A DNA stretch of 64,000 nt from Bifidobacterium oedipodis (GCF_012932425.1 NZ_JAAIII010000002.1:186001-250000), one strand, 5' to 3'. Shown: positions 19,690-27,741, numbered from the stretch's first letter. Translations and numbers: made by a program. Notes: generated by a model from the sequence alone, not told the origin.

Positions 19690-21293
19690 GCGAGCACAAC
19701 GATTATTGGCAGGTGGAGTCATCCATCCATGGCGGAGTAGGTTTCGCGCCGGCCACATTGGAGGAATATACCGCCATCGCCAAAGCCTTGGATGACGAGG
19801 CTGCGGGATTCATGGCCCTGGCAGCATCCTGGGGTTCGGTAGGGCTGCAATTGCAAGCGCACCGCACCAGCGCACCCATGTGCCCAGTGCTGTCTTCAGA
19901 AGTGCCGAGCACAACCTCGCCCGGTCACACAACACTTCCCTTTGCCTCGCTCAGCGCTCGTTGCGACGCCCACGCAGTCACATGCCGAAAACTGGCCGAA
20001 GAACTCAGCGCCACAGCCGGACTGCTCATACGCGCACATTCGCTGTATTCCGAAGCCGAATTGGCCACCCGACGCATTATCGGGGAATTGCTGCAAGCCG
20101 GCACCCAGGCCAAACCCGGATATGCACTCACCGGCACAGCGGCAGTCGCTGCAGGAGGTTTGCTGGCCGGATGGGCCATTGATGGGCGACCAAACCCGGC
20201 GTGGATGTCCACGTTCACCGCGCCACTGCAGGAGGGCGTGCTCAGCGGTGTCGGTGCCATGGTGGGTGGCATCCCCATCGGCGAGGGCGTGATCCATACG
20301 AATGAGGTGAACACGGCCGCTGGCAGAATCGCCGGCGTGTCCGCACCAATGAAGAACCTGGCGCAGGGCGATCATCTGATTGTGCGCGAAGTGCGCGCGA
20401 ACAGCGAGGTCGTGCGTGCCAGCAGATCCGTGGGCGATTCGATGGAGAATCTGCGTCGTCTCGCCGAGGAGAGGCTGGGCAAAATACAACTCAACAGTGG
20501 GCTTGAATATGGCACCATCGCCATCCAGCGTTATGAGCGTGTGGACGGTTCCAATGCGTGGCTGGTTACGATTCCCGGCACCGACGGGCAACCTGATTCG
20601 CCGTTCGGATGGATGCAAAATGTGGAGTTGACGAGTGCGGATCAGGCACAACGCAAGCAAGCGGATAGCGCTCGTATGGTCGCCGAAGCCATGCGGCAGG
20701 CTGGCATCGGTGCTGACGAACCGGTGGCGTTAATCGGGCATTCGCAGGGCGGTATCGTGGCCGCCACGCTTGCTTCGGATTGGGCCGATGAGTATTCCAT
20801 CGAACATGTGGTAACCGCCGGATCTCCGGTGGCGAATCATCCGATTCCAAGCAAAACATGGGTGACCAGCGTGGAAATCGAAGACGAGCTGGTGGTTGAG
20901 CTTGATGGGGCCGCCAACCCGGCCACCGACAATTGGCTGACCATACGAGGGCACGTCTCCCCCGCGCCGGCCGCTACAGAAGGCTCAATCGATGAGAACG
21001 GCTCATGCACACCGGGCGCCACGCCGATCGCAGGTTCCACCCCGTATGATGCTGCTCCGGTCGCCGGTGCCACCGACGGTCGCGAAATCAGTCATTGGCT
21101 CAAATACCATCAGGCGGCCTATCAGAATGCCTCCGACCTGGGTTCGCCCGCCGTGCAGCGCCACGAAGAACATTTCCAATCCATCATCGCCGGCCAACTC
21201 AAACAAACCCAATACTTCGAAGGCCGCATGACAAACGCTGCCACGCTTACCCCGGATCGCAGGCACGACACCATTGACCCTCTGTATAGGTAG
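19686..21293 (+). CDS. WXG-linked serine-hydrolase-like protein (alpha/beta fold)
   Basis: A 535-residue protein. The N-terminal 140 residues are helical and Ala-rich (two long helices around 25-60 and 95-135), like the targeting part of type VII substrates. A hydrophobic Gly/Ala-rich stretch (about 148-200) follows. The C-terminal half has a lipase-like core: IPGTDG (oxyanion region), nucleophile elbow GHSQGG with Ser353, HVVTAGSPVANHPIP, a candidate acid in SVEIEDELV and a candidate His in SHWLKYH. There is no classical signal peptide. It could be a type-VII-exported lipase/esterase or toxin, with the preceding 104-residue protein as partner. A BrnT-like gene begins immediately after its stop. 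Confidence 0.72.
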   Translation: MSEHNDYWQVESSIHGGVGFAPATLEEYTAIAKALDDEAAGFMALAASWGSVGLQLQAHRTSAPMCPVLSSEVPSTTSPGHTTLPFASLSARCDAHAVTCRKLAEELSATAGLLIRAHSLYSEAELATRRIIGELLQAGTQAKPGYALTGTAAVAAGGLLAGWAIDGRPNPAWMSTFTAPLQEGVLSGVGAMVGGIPIGEGVIHTNEVNTAAGRIAGVSAPMKNLAQGDHLIVREVRANSEVVRASRSVGDSMENLRRLAEERLGKIQLNSGLEYGTIAIQRYERVDGSNAWLVTIPGTDGQPDSPFGWMQNVELTSADQAQRKQADSARMVAEAMRQAGIGADEPVALIGHSQGGIVAATLASDWADEYSIEHVVTAGSPVANHPIPSKTWVTSVEIEDELVVELDGAANPATDNWLTIRGHVSPAPAATEGSIDENGSCTPGATPIAGSTPYDAAPVAGATDGREISHWLKYHQAAYQNASDLGSPAVQRHEEHFQSIIAGQLKQTQYFEGRMTNAATLTPDRRHDTIDPLYR

Positions 21294-21305
21294 GTGATCA
21301 TTATC

Positions 21306-21623
21306 ATGGTTTTCAACACGCGTAATACACATCGTAATACGACGCGTTATACTACTGATACACGGATAACGATTCATCCCCACGCCTACAAGCACGGTCT
21401 GACCGCCGAACAAATCCACAGCGCTTATGAAACAGGCTGGAGAGGTGCCGTTATTCGTTGGACCGACCGGGACAGCGATCCACCAAGGAAAGCAACCATC
21501 GGTTTCGATGCACAATTACGCTGCATCGAATTGCTGTATGTCGAACTGCAGGACGGACGGATACTGGTGTTCCACGCGGATTATGCCACAAAAGCATTCC
21601 GCAAACAGATACGGAAAGGATGA
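21306..21623 (+). CDS. BrnT-like toxin candidate
   Basis: About 105 residues. The core ITIHPHAYKHGLTAEQIHSAYETGW ... RKATIGFDAQLRCIELLYVELQDGRILVFHADYATKAFRKQI has the layout of small toxins of the RelE/BrnT kind: an N-terminal helix with HGL/I, then a four-stranded sheet ending in a basic helix. It is followed 4 bp later by a ribbon-helix-helix-like gene, the usual order for brnTA-type modules. The ATG is 12 nt after the hydrolase stop; an in-frame GTG at 21294 abuts that stop. The toxin family is inferred from pattern and context. Confidence 0.65.
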   Translation: MVFNTRNTHRNTTRYTTDTRITIHPHAYKHGLTAEQIHSAYETGWRGAVIRWTDRDSDPPRKATIGFDAQLRCIELLYVELQDGRILVFHADYATKAFRKQIRKG

Positions 21624-21627
21624 AATC

Positions 21628-21933
21628 ATGGCTGAGTACATCGCCGAAGATGGCACTCTAATCACAGAGGAAATGATTGACCAGTGGGTGAATGAGGCCG
21701 AGCAGGGCTTTCCTCACTCCATAATCACTCCCATTAGGCCCTTGGCATGGCGAGCTATGAAGCAGCAGACAGATTACACGCCGATGAAACCTCACGCCAT
21801 CCGCATGACCGACATGTTGTGGCAACGGGTGAAGAAGGCTGCCAAAGAGCAGAACATGGACACCAGTACCTATGTACGTCAAGCCATCGCTCGCGCTCTG
21901 ACCGAAGACGCACGTAACACTTCCGCTGCCTAG
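21628..21933 (+). CDS. Ribbon-helix-helix-like antitoxin candidate
   Basis: A 101-residue protein. The C-terminal half (HAIRMTDMLWQRVKKAAKEQNMDTSTYVRQAIARAL) is a CopG/Arc-type ribbon-helix-helix motif: a basic beta strand, helix, turn and second helix. The acidic N-terminal half (EEMIDQWVNEAEQGFP) would neutralise a basic toxin. A GGAAAGGA site overlaps the end of the preceding gene, and the spacing of 4 bp indicates one operon. It probably represses its own promoter. Confidence 0.7.
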   Translation: MAEYIAEDGTLITEEMIDQWVNEAEQGFPHSIITPIRPLAWRAMKQQTDYTPMKPHAIRMTDMLWQRVKKAAKEQNMDTSTYVRQAIARALTEDARNTSAA

Positions 21934-22034
21934 CCATGGCGTCTAACGCCAATACGCATATCAGTCGCCAACTCCCTAATGGAATTGGCCGAAGTCCAAA
22001 TCAATTACCAACACAGGCTGGATATCCCTCAGCA

Positions 22035-22793
22035 TCATGCTTCGTCTCCACATGGCTTCAATCTACCGACGGCGGCACCAATATAGCCTCCTTGCAGCAG
22101 ATGCCGTTTGATAGCGCGCTGCAACGACGTGTGTTCCGGCAGCTCGGCTACGGGAGCGGGATTGCGCTGAAATACCCATTCGCGCCAATGGCTATCTTCG
22201 GGATGAACGGCGACGATATCAAACATACGTTGGAACCGTATGATATTCGAAGCATCAGGCAGCAGTTTGGCGAGTTCGGGGCTCAGCAGCCAAGAATCGC
22301 AGGCATATGGCGCGTCCGCATATTCCGGGAAAAACCTCTCGGTGAACGTCTTGGCTCGCCGCAGCGAATCCGCACATGCTTCGGGCGCGATACTAGCGTT
22401 GGAGGCGATATGGATGTTAATCTGTTTGCCGTCGCCCGGCAGAAACGAATCCTCGGCAGTGCATGGGTATTCGAATTCCAACTGCCCCAATCGAAACAGC
22501 CGCAGACTCAGCTGACGCCATGTCCATGAGTCCCGGTCGAATCCGTATGTACCGTAACTTATGCGATGCTCATTCGAGAATCTGGTGAAGCATTCCATAG
22601 TATCTACGAACACCGTATCGGGAATGCCACGTCTGCGGTATTCGGCGAGTGTTAGCTGGGATGCCTGCCAGCTGATGGCCAGCATACGTAGATCATCCAA
22701 TCCTACGGTCTGGCGAATGAACGTCGTGGCTTGTCTGGCGGTCGCCGGATCCACCAACTGCGGCAGCATAGCCGCGATATCATTATCGTTCAT
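22035..22793 (-). CDS. Acyltransferase-domain protein (DUF5596-like)
   Basis: A 252-residue cytoplasmic protein. It resembles the two-part acyltransferase proteins (DUF5596 N-terminal domain plus GNAT-like C-terminal domain) found in Firmicutes and bifidobacteria: TLAEYRRRGIPDTVFVDTMECFTRF, then SWTWRQLSLRLFRLGQLEFEY, then GDGKQINIHI and FPEYADAPYACDSWLLSPEL. The substrate is unknown. A ribosome site (AGGAGG) is visible upstream in the minus-strand leader. It is convergent with the toxin-antitoxin pair. Confidence 0.75.
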   Translation of the reverse strand: MNDNDIAAMLPQLVDPATARQATTFIRQTVGLDDLRMLAISWQASQLTLAEYRRRGIPDTVFVDTMECFTRFSNEHRISYGTYGFDRDSWTWRQLSLRLFRLGQLEFEYPCTAEDSFLPGDGKQINIHIASNASIAPEACADSLRRAKTFTERFFPEYADAPYACDSWLLSPELAKLLPDASNIIRFQRMFDIVAVHPEDSHWREWVFQRNPAPVAELPEHTSLQRAIKRHLLQGGYIGAAVGRLKPCGDEA

Positions 22794-22902
22794 ATAGCTA
22801 TAGCCTCCTATGGTTTGAGATTCCAGGCCCTAACGATGGCGTACGCGCCATAATTGTTCGCCATCACCCTTCTTAGTGGTCTGCCATGAGTCGCAGCGTT
22901 CC

Positions 22903-23046
22903 TTACTCTTTCCTAGGGGCTACGGAACAGCACGCCTCGATGATGGCTTGGTTGATGCGTGCACGGCAGTCCAATAGCCATCGTGCATCGTGCTGGTACT
23001 TGCGAAACATAAGCAGTGTATCCAATCCCTGCTGAATTAGCGCCAT
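22903..23046 (-). CDS. Hypothetical 47-residue ORF
   Basis: A short ORF encoding MALIQQGLDTLLMFRKYQHD and a helical remainder ending CCSVAPRKE. It overlaps the end of the 35-residue ORF before it by a few bases and has GAGCGG upstream. It could be a real small protein, or the tail of a decayed gene joined by frameshift to the ORF upstream. No family recognised. Confidence 0.3.
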   Translation of the reverse strand: MALIQQGLDTLLMFRKYQHDARWLLDCRARINQAIIEACCSVAPRKE

Positions 23047-23144
23047 CGTCCGCTCACGTCATGGATGGATCGTAACCGAGATAATTCACACGAACCACCA
23101 ATTTTCTGCAAGGGATCTACAAAGACAACGTCATAAACCATCAT
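23037..23144 (-). CDS. Hypothetical 35-residue ORF
   Basis: Encodes MMVYDVVFVDPLQKIGG and a basic remainder. A good GGTGAGG ribosome site ends 5 nt before the first ATG. It follows the stop of the 74-residue ORF by 7 nt and overlaps the next small ORF, so the three form a compact minus-strand series. No family recognised; it may be a remnant. Confidence 0.3.
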   Translation of the reverse strand: MMVYDVVFVDPLQKIGGSCELSRLRSIHDVSGRWR

Positions 23145-23151
23145 GGGAGCC

Positions 23152-23376
23152 TCACCTTTCATTACTCAACCCTGAGCGCATACCCTTCCCAACCACCGGC
23201 AACTCATCATTCATGATATACAACAAGATGTTAACGTCAGCATTCCAACTGATGTAAATACCTACAAAGCTCGGACCACACAATTCACACAGTCCACCCG
23301 TAGCCAAACTGCCAATCCCATACTTACCAGTTTTGTCAACAAAGGGATTGACACTATAATAAGCGTTCGTGAACAC
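23152..23376 (-). CDS. Hypothetical 74-residue ORF
   Basis: Encodes a neutral peptide with two Cys (GLCELCGPSF) and a hydrophobic centre (ILLYIMNDELPVVG). Its base composition is lower in GC than the surroundings. Its start region overlaps the promoter and GTG start of the divergent HTH gene, which argues against simultaneous use of both. No family recognised. Confidence 0.3.
   Translation of the reverse strand: MFTNAYYSVNPFVDKTGKYGIGSLATGGLCELCGPSFVGIYISWNADVNILLYIMNDELPVVGKGMRSGLSNER
23333..23369 (+). promoter_or_regulatory. Promoter of a leaderless HTH gene
   Basis: TTGTCA (23333-23338), a 16-bp spacer, then TATAAT (23355-23360), a consensus -10. Transcription would start about 7-9 nt later, at or next to the GTG start at 23369, so the mRNA would have no leader and no ribosome site. 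A second TTGACA at 23349-23354 abuts the -10 and cannot act as its -35. Confidence 0.65.
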
Positions 23377-23746
23377 CTATCGGATCACTGTAAAACCCGG
23401 CAAGAAGTATTGGATTCTCGAAATCCCCGGCATCGGCGTCACCCAAGCTCGGACCAGCAAGGAAATCGAGACAATGGCTCGCGATCTAATCACAGTGATG
23501 TCCGGCGAAACACATGCCAGGCTGGAATTCGATACGCGTCTGCCGCAGTCAGTACAGAAACATCTTAATAAGGCACGGCATCTGAAAAAGTGCGAAGCCG
23601 AGGCACGCGCCGGCGCCGCACGTGAAACCCGCGCCGCTGCGCAGGAATTATATGGACTTGGACTAGCGCTGCAACAGATCGGCGACATTCTCGGCGTATC
23701 CCGCCAACGCGCACATCAATTAGTGAACGCGCAGCTCGATGATTAG
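23369..23746 (+). CDS. HicB-like/HTH regulator or solitary antitoxin
   Basis: A 125-residue protein. Residues 1-45 (YRITVKPGKKYWILEIPGIGVTQARTSKEIETMARDLI) resemble the HicB partial-RNase-H-like fold. A basic Ala-rich linker helix follows. The C-terminus (GLALQQIGDILGVSRQRAHQLVNAQ) is a sigma-r4-type helix-turn-helix. No HicA toxin lies next to it. A GTG start is used with no ribosome site, consistent with a leaderless transcript. The 3' end overlaps the convergent histidine kinase gene by 27 bp. Confidence 0.75.
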   Translation: MNTYRITVKPGKKYWILEIPGIGVTQARTSKEIETMARDLITVMSGETHARLEFDTRLPQSVQKHLNKARHLKKCEAEARAGAARETRAAAQELYGLGLALQQIGDILGVSRQRAHQLVNAQLDD

Positions 23747-24748
23747 GCAAGGCTGCCCACCCGCGCCGTTACCGTCCGTGCGTTCCAATCGAGCCGTCAA
23801 AGACATTCCCATGGATTGAGCCAATGTTTGGGCGACAGAAAGTCCCAACCCAGATCCACCTGATGAACGGGCGTCATCAGCCTGATAGAACCGTGCGAAC
23901 AGACGATTTGGATCAAGCGACGCGACAACACCGCGATCGAGGGTATTGGCAAACGTGACAGTACGGCCGCGTTGTGTAATCATCGGCGAACCCTCACCAT
24001 GCCGCAACATATTGATGACCAGATTGTCGACGATGCGCACCAGCGCTGCCTTATCCGCCTCGACCTTAAAATCCTCGTCTTCAAACTCCACTATCGGCTC
24101 CCATCCGCGTTCCTCAAATTCGGGATAATGTCCCACAAGAACGCCGGCGACCAGCGAATACACTGTCACAGGTTCGATATCGAGTTCACGATCAGGGTCG
24201 TTGGCCCGTGCATAGGAGAACAACTGGTCAAGTAGATCACGCATATCAGCTAGGCGATTCAGCGCCGCGGTTAAATGCCGACTGGACTGAGGTACATCCC
24301 CAGACTCGGCGAGACTACCATCACCACCACGGACCGTCACCTCCTTGTCCCCGCTCCATTCTGCAGAATTGTGTTGAATTGCATCTTCGTGGGACGAAGT
24401 GGCACAAGACTTGCTGGCAAGGTCATCCAATGCAAGTTGGATATGACCCTGTGCGCCCATCAGCGGCGTACGCACGTCATGGGCGAGAGCCGACATGCCT
24501 CGTTGAAATTCCTGACGCTCTCCGATGGATCGAATGCGTTCGGATTGGATTGCATCAAGCGTGGAGTTGATCGCCTTAGCCAGTTCACGCCATGCTTGCC
24601 CCGGCACCTGCACATTGAGACGAGCGTTGCTGCCGGCCGGCCGATGTTCAAGGAATCGCGCGGCACGCCGATGTTCACGGGCAACCATCATCGCCATACT
24701 CAGCGCACCGCACGCGATTCCCACGATCAACGCCACCACATATCCCAT
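23720..24748 (-). CDS. Histidine kinase of an ABC-linked two-component module
   Basis: A 342-residue kinase. A single N-terminal membrane helix (YVVALIVGIACGALSMAMMV) leaves almost no external sensor. This is the layout of intramembrane-sensing kinases that work with ABC transporters. HisKA has the phosphoacceptor in ALAHDVRTPLMGAQGHIQLA. A poorly conserved 45-residue insert follows, then HATPase_c with N-box VRIVDNLVINMLRHG and G-box SGGSGLGLSVAQTLAQ. The last gene of the module, separated from the permease by 129 bp that contain a hairpin repeat. Confidence 0.88.
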   Translation of the reverse strand: MGYVVALIVGIACGALSMAMMVAREHRRAARFLEHRPAGSNARLNVQVPGQAWRELAKAINSTLDAIQSERIRSIGERQEFQRGMSALAHDVRTPLMGAQGHIQLALDDLASKSCATSSHEDAIQHNSAEWSGDKEVTVRGGDGSLAESGDVPQSSRHLTAALNRLADMRDLLDQLFSYARANDPDRELDIEPVTVYSLVAGVLVGHYPEFEERGWEPIVEFEDEDFKVEADKAALVRIVDNLVINMLRHGEGSPMITQRGRTVTFANTLDRGVVASLDPNRLFARFYQADDARSSGGSGLGLSVAQTLAQSMGMSLTARLERTDGNGAGGQPCLIIELRVH

Positions 24749-24787
24749 ATGCCCATCCTAATTACCACAGATGCCTTCACATCAGCA

Positions 24788-24880
24788 TGAGATCCCTCGA
24801 CTCCGCTCGGGATAACGAAAAGAAACGGGCTTTGTTCGTCATCCCGAGCGGAGTCCGAAGGACGAAGTCGAGGGATCTCA
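24788..24880. repeat. Intergenic inverted-repeat element, copy A
   Basis: Left arm 24788-24813 (TGAGATCCCTCGACTCCGCT and onward) pairs with right arm 24841-24880, which carries a 13-nt bulge. A closely related element with the same arm sequence occurs at 27506-27676. The sequence class (GTCATCCCGAGCG...GAGGGATCTCA) resembles short dispersed repeats known from several bacterial groups. It lies between the ABC permease and histidine kinase genes and could terminate or process their shared mRNA. Confidence 0.8.
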
Positions 24881-25690
24881 GCACACGCTGCGATGACGAT
24901 TGATCAGCACAGCGGCACCGCCGGCGAGCGCAATCCATCCGACAAAGGCAATCAGCGCATGCAGCCACACCGGCATACCGCCGATTGCGGCGGTGGCGTC
25001 GAGCTGCGAGAAATTGTAGGAGGGCAGCCATTCCATCGCATTCGCGAACCATGACGAGACCGGCTTATCGAACAACTGGGCGGCCGTAAACAACGCGACC
25101 TCCGCAGGCCCCATGGGTTGCACCACAAGCATCGTGACAATGCCCACTCCCCTGCTGCGACACAGCCATGTGGCGAAGGCAACAACGGCCGACATCGCGA
25201 ACACGCCCAGCATCACCAACCCCACAAAGCCGAAGTAGACGCCCCAATTCTCCCGTTGGTCGAATCGGAATCCCAATATACCGAATCCGATCTCCGCGGA
25301 CACGATGTATACCAGCGTATGCCACACCGTCAGCGCCGCCAGCGTCAACAGTCTGCCGACATAGTAGCCTCCCATAGATCGCCCGGCTGCGAGGTTTTTG
25401 ATAAATCCGGTTTCGAAGTCCTCGTTGACAACCAGCACTGCAAAAATCGTTGCCAGAACGCTCAACGTGGTGTCGGTGATGCCCAGTTCGCTCAGCAGCA
25501 TGGCATGGCTGTCGAATCGCATGGAGTCGAACATCGCTGTGTCGGCATCGAGTTCGCCCTCCACATGCCGGACCATATAGAAGCTCAGGGCAATCAGGCC
25601 GATGTTCATCACGGCGATCAGCGCGGTCATCACCCACAGTTTGCGCCCGTGAATCAGACGATAGATATCGGATTTGAATATGTTGATCAT
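24878..25690 (-). CDS. ABC-2-type transporter permease
   Basis: A 270-residue integral membrane protein with six predicted helices: KLWVMTALIAVMNIGLIALSFYMV near 18-42, then groups near 75-95, 115-140, 150-175, 180-200 and 235-262. A loop with ED-FETGFIKNLAAGRSMGGYYVGRLL is typical of lantibiotic-immunity/BcrB-like permeases. A GGGAG site lies 6 nt before the ATG. It is preceded by its ATPase gene and followed, after a repeat, by a histidine kinase. A probable antimicrobial-peptide export or detoxification permease. Confidence 0.87.
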   Translation of the reverse strand: MINIFKSDIYRLIHGRKLWVMTALIAVMNIGLIALSFYMVRHVEGELDADTAMFDSMRFDSHAMLLSELGITDTTLSVLATIFAVLVVNEDFETGFIKNLAAGRSMGGYYVGRLLTLAALTVWHTLVYIVSAEIGFGILGFRFDQRENWGVYFGFVGLVMLGVFAMSAVVAFATWLCRSRGVGIVTMLVVQPMGPAEVALFTAAQLFDKPVSSWFANAMEWLPSYNFSQLDATAAIGGMPVWLHALIAFVGWIALAGGAAVLINRHRSVC

Positions 25691-25707
25691 GGCTTGCTCC
25701 CTCTTCT

Positions 25708-26649
25708 TCAGCGCCCGCGCGATTCCATAAGGGACACAAAGTATTCCTCCATGTCCTTGGACTGCACGGACATCTCGCGAACCTCCTGCCCATTGGCGTG
25801 CAGGATGCTCAACACTTGGTCAGCATCGAACGCGCCGGAAATGATGATTGACCCGTCCGGTTCGGCGACGAGACGTGTCTGTGCGCCTATACGCTCGCCA
25901 ATCGAAGGCAGATTCCGGTCTGAGCCGAGACAATCCTCCAGCAGCGCCATCGTTCTCGTCGGGTCGGCGGTACGCACGCGCAGGCTTTGTCCACATTCGC
26001 GGGTTACGTCGTCGGCGGTCATCTCACGCATCATGCGGCCGTTTGCGATCACGCCGTAGTGCGTGCACATACGCTCCAACTGGTCGAGCACATGAGAGCT
26101 GATCACAATGGTGATGCCGCGGGTTTGGTTGAGATTCACCAGATAATTGCGCATGGATCGGGCCGCTTCCGGATCGAGACCGTTCAACGGTTCATCGAGT
26201 AGCAGCAGATCCGGGTTTCCCAGCAACGCCAATGCGATGCCGAGCCGCTGCTTCATACCCAGTGAGAATCCTTTGACCGGTTTGCGTCCAACATCGCCAA
26301 GCCCTACCTGTGCCAACAAGTTATGGCAGACGGGTTTGGGATCAGGCACGCCGAACGCGATCGCCTGCGTCATCATCGTGTCGAAGGCGTTCAGATTCGA
26401 CATGAGACCGGGGTTCTCGATCAGCATGCCGATACGTTGGATACCTTGCGTTTGCCCGCCGAACAGTGCAATCTCCCCGCCGGTCGGCGTCACTAATCCG
26501 GCGATCATCTTCATCACCGTGGATTTGCCTGCGCCATTTTTGCCGACGAATCCGTAGATTGCACCTTGCGGCACATGCATCTCGAAATCGTCAATCACTC
26601 GCCTGCCCGCGTACCGTTTGGCGAGCGCGCGAACTGTCACCACATCCAT
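25708..26649 (-). CDS. ABC transporter ATP-binding protein
   Basis: A 313-residue ATPase. Walker A is GKNGAGKST, the signature reads FSLGMKQRLGIALALL, Walker B is DLLLLDEPLNGLD, and the switch His is in VISSHVLDQLE. The subfamily is that of BcrA/lantibiotic immunity (domain 1) exporters. The ATG at 26649 has GGAG 8 nt upstream; a further ATG at 26679 has none. It lies 17 bp before the permease gene and 83 bp after the regulator gene. Confidence 0.93.
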   Translation of the reverse strand: MDVVTVRALAKRYAGRRVIDDFEMHVPQGAIYGFVGKNGAGKSTVMKMIAGLVTPTGGEIALFGGQTQGIQRIGMLIENPGLMSNLNAFDTMMTQAIAFGVPDPKPVCHNLLAQVGLGDVGRKPVKGFSLGMKQRLGIALALLGNPDLLLLDEPLNGLDPEAARSMRNYLVNLNQTRGITIVISSHVLDQLERMCTHYGVIANGRMMREMTADDVTRECGQSLRVRTADPTRTMALLEDCLGSDRNLPSIGERIGAQTRLVAEPDGSIIISGAFDADQVLSILHANGQEVREMSVQSKDMEEYFVSLMESRGR

Positions 26650-26732
26650 GGCCGTTGCTCCATTCCTGTTTACGTCCATTGCCGATGGGTTTCACGCTAT
26701 AATGCGTTTCTTGCGCAGGCGCTGCTCATTTC

Positions 26733-27461
26733 TTAACTTTTTATGACGTTCGGCTCGATGTCCAATTTGACGCCTAAACCCCAGACGGTGCGGATATACG
26801 AGTCGGTGCCGGAAGGTTTGAGTTTGGCACGAATCTTTGAAATATGCGCGGTGACGGTGTTGTCGTCGATCAGATACGACTCGCCCCAGCACAGCTCGTA
26901 CACCTGTTGTTTGGTAAATACCCGACCAGGGTGCGAGGCCAGCAATTCGATGATATTGAATTCGATATTGGTTAACGGCACCATCTCATCATCAATCTGG
27001 AAGGTTCGACCATCCGAGTCCACCGACCAACGGCCCACCATCAGTGTGTTCCGTGCAGCGCTGACTTGTCTTTCCGCTGTGGCAAATGCGTAGGATCGAC
27101 CTCGCAGCTGGGATTCGACACGAGCCGCAAGTTCGTCCAGATCAAAGGGTTTGACGAGATAATCATCCGCGCCCATCGACAATACCGACACACGGTCATT
27201 AACCGCGCCGCGGGCGGAAATCACGATAATCGGCGCGCCGGAGCCGCGGTCGCGCAGCTCGGCGATCAGACGTTCGCCAGACACTCCGGGCAACATCAAA
27301 TCGGTGATGATCAGGTCGAAGGGTTCACGCTCCAGCACCATACGCGCCTCGGAGCCCGAATATGCCGCTGTGGCCGTATACCCGGCGCGGGTCAACCGGG
27401 TGCAGACGACCTCGTTGATATCTGCATCATCCTCGACCACCAGAATCCGCGTGCCTGTCAT
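26733..27461 (-). CDS. OmpR-family response regulator controlling the ABC module
   Basis: A 242-residue regulator. Receiver domain with VVEDDADI and phosphoacceptor Asp54 (LIITDLMLPG), conserved Lys in LVKPFDLDE, and a C-terminal winged helix (PLTNIEFNIIELLASHPGRVFTKQQVYELCW). I start it at 27461 because GGAGG lies 8 nt upstream. It is the first gene of the regulator/ATPase/permease/kinase unit. A long hairpin repeat lies just upstream, between it and purB. Confidence 0.92.
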   Translation of the reverse strand: MTGTRILVVEDDADINEVVCTRLTRAGYTATAAYSGSEARMVLEREPFDLIITDLMLPGVSGERLIAELRDRGSGAPIIVISARGAVNDRVSVLSMGADDYLVKPFDLDELAARVESQLRGRSYAFATAERQVSAARNTLMVGRWSVDSDGRTFQIDDEMVPLTNIEFNIIELLASHPGRVFTKQQVYELCWGESYLIDDNTVTAHISKIRAKLKPSGTDSYIRTVWGLGVKLDIEPNVIKS

Positions 27462-27502
27462 TGTCGTCACCTCCGGCCTTACAGGAGCGTTTCTCTCACA
27501 GG

Positions 27503-27676
27503 ATGGTGAGATCCCTCGACTTCGCTCGGGATGACGAGAAACCTTCGCCCGGGATGATGGAGTCCCCGCTTGGGATGATGGAGTCCCTGCTTGGGATGAT
27601 GGAGTCCCCGCTTGGGATGATGAAGGACTCTCCCGTCATGCCGAGCGAAGCGGAGCGGAGTCGAGGCATCTCCATC
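27503..27676. repeat. Intergenic inverted-repeat element, copy B, with 21-bp tandem units
   Basis: Arms 27503-27536 and 27635-27676 are inverted copies of each other (GATGGTGAGATCCCTCGA ... TCGAGGCATCTCCATC), with a 10-nt extra segment in the right arm. The arms match element A at 24788-24880. The loop contains three full 21-bp units of GGGATGATGGAGTCCC(C/T)GCTT at 27551, 27572 and 27593, plus a partial fourth. The element fills the gap between the divergent regulator and purB genes. Confidence 0.85.
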
Positions 27677-27741
27677 ACCGGAAGGAGTCGGGACAACAAA
27701 AGGATCTCTCAATTCTTGGGCTGGAAGTACCCTAGGAAGTT

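Noticed and set aside
27551-27621. Possible CRISPR array
   Set aside because: The 21-bp units are contiguous with no unique spacers, and no cas genes are nearby.
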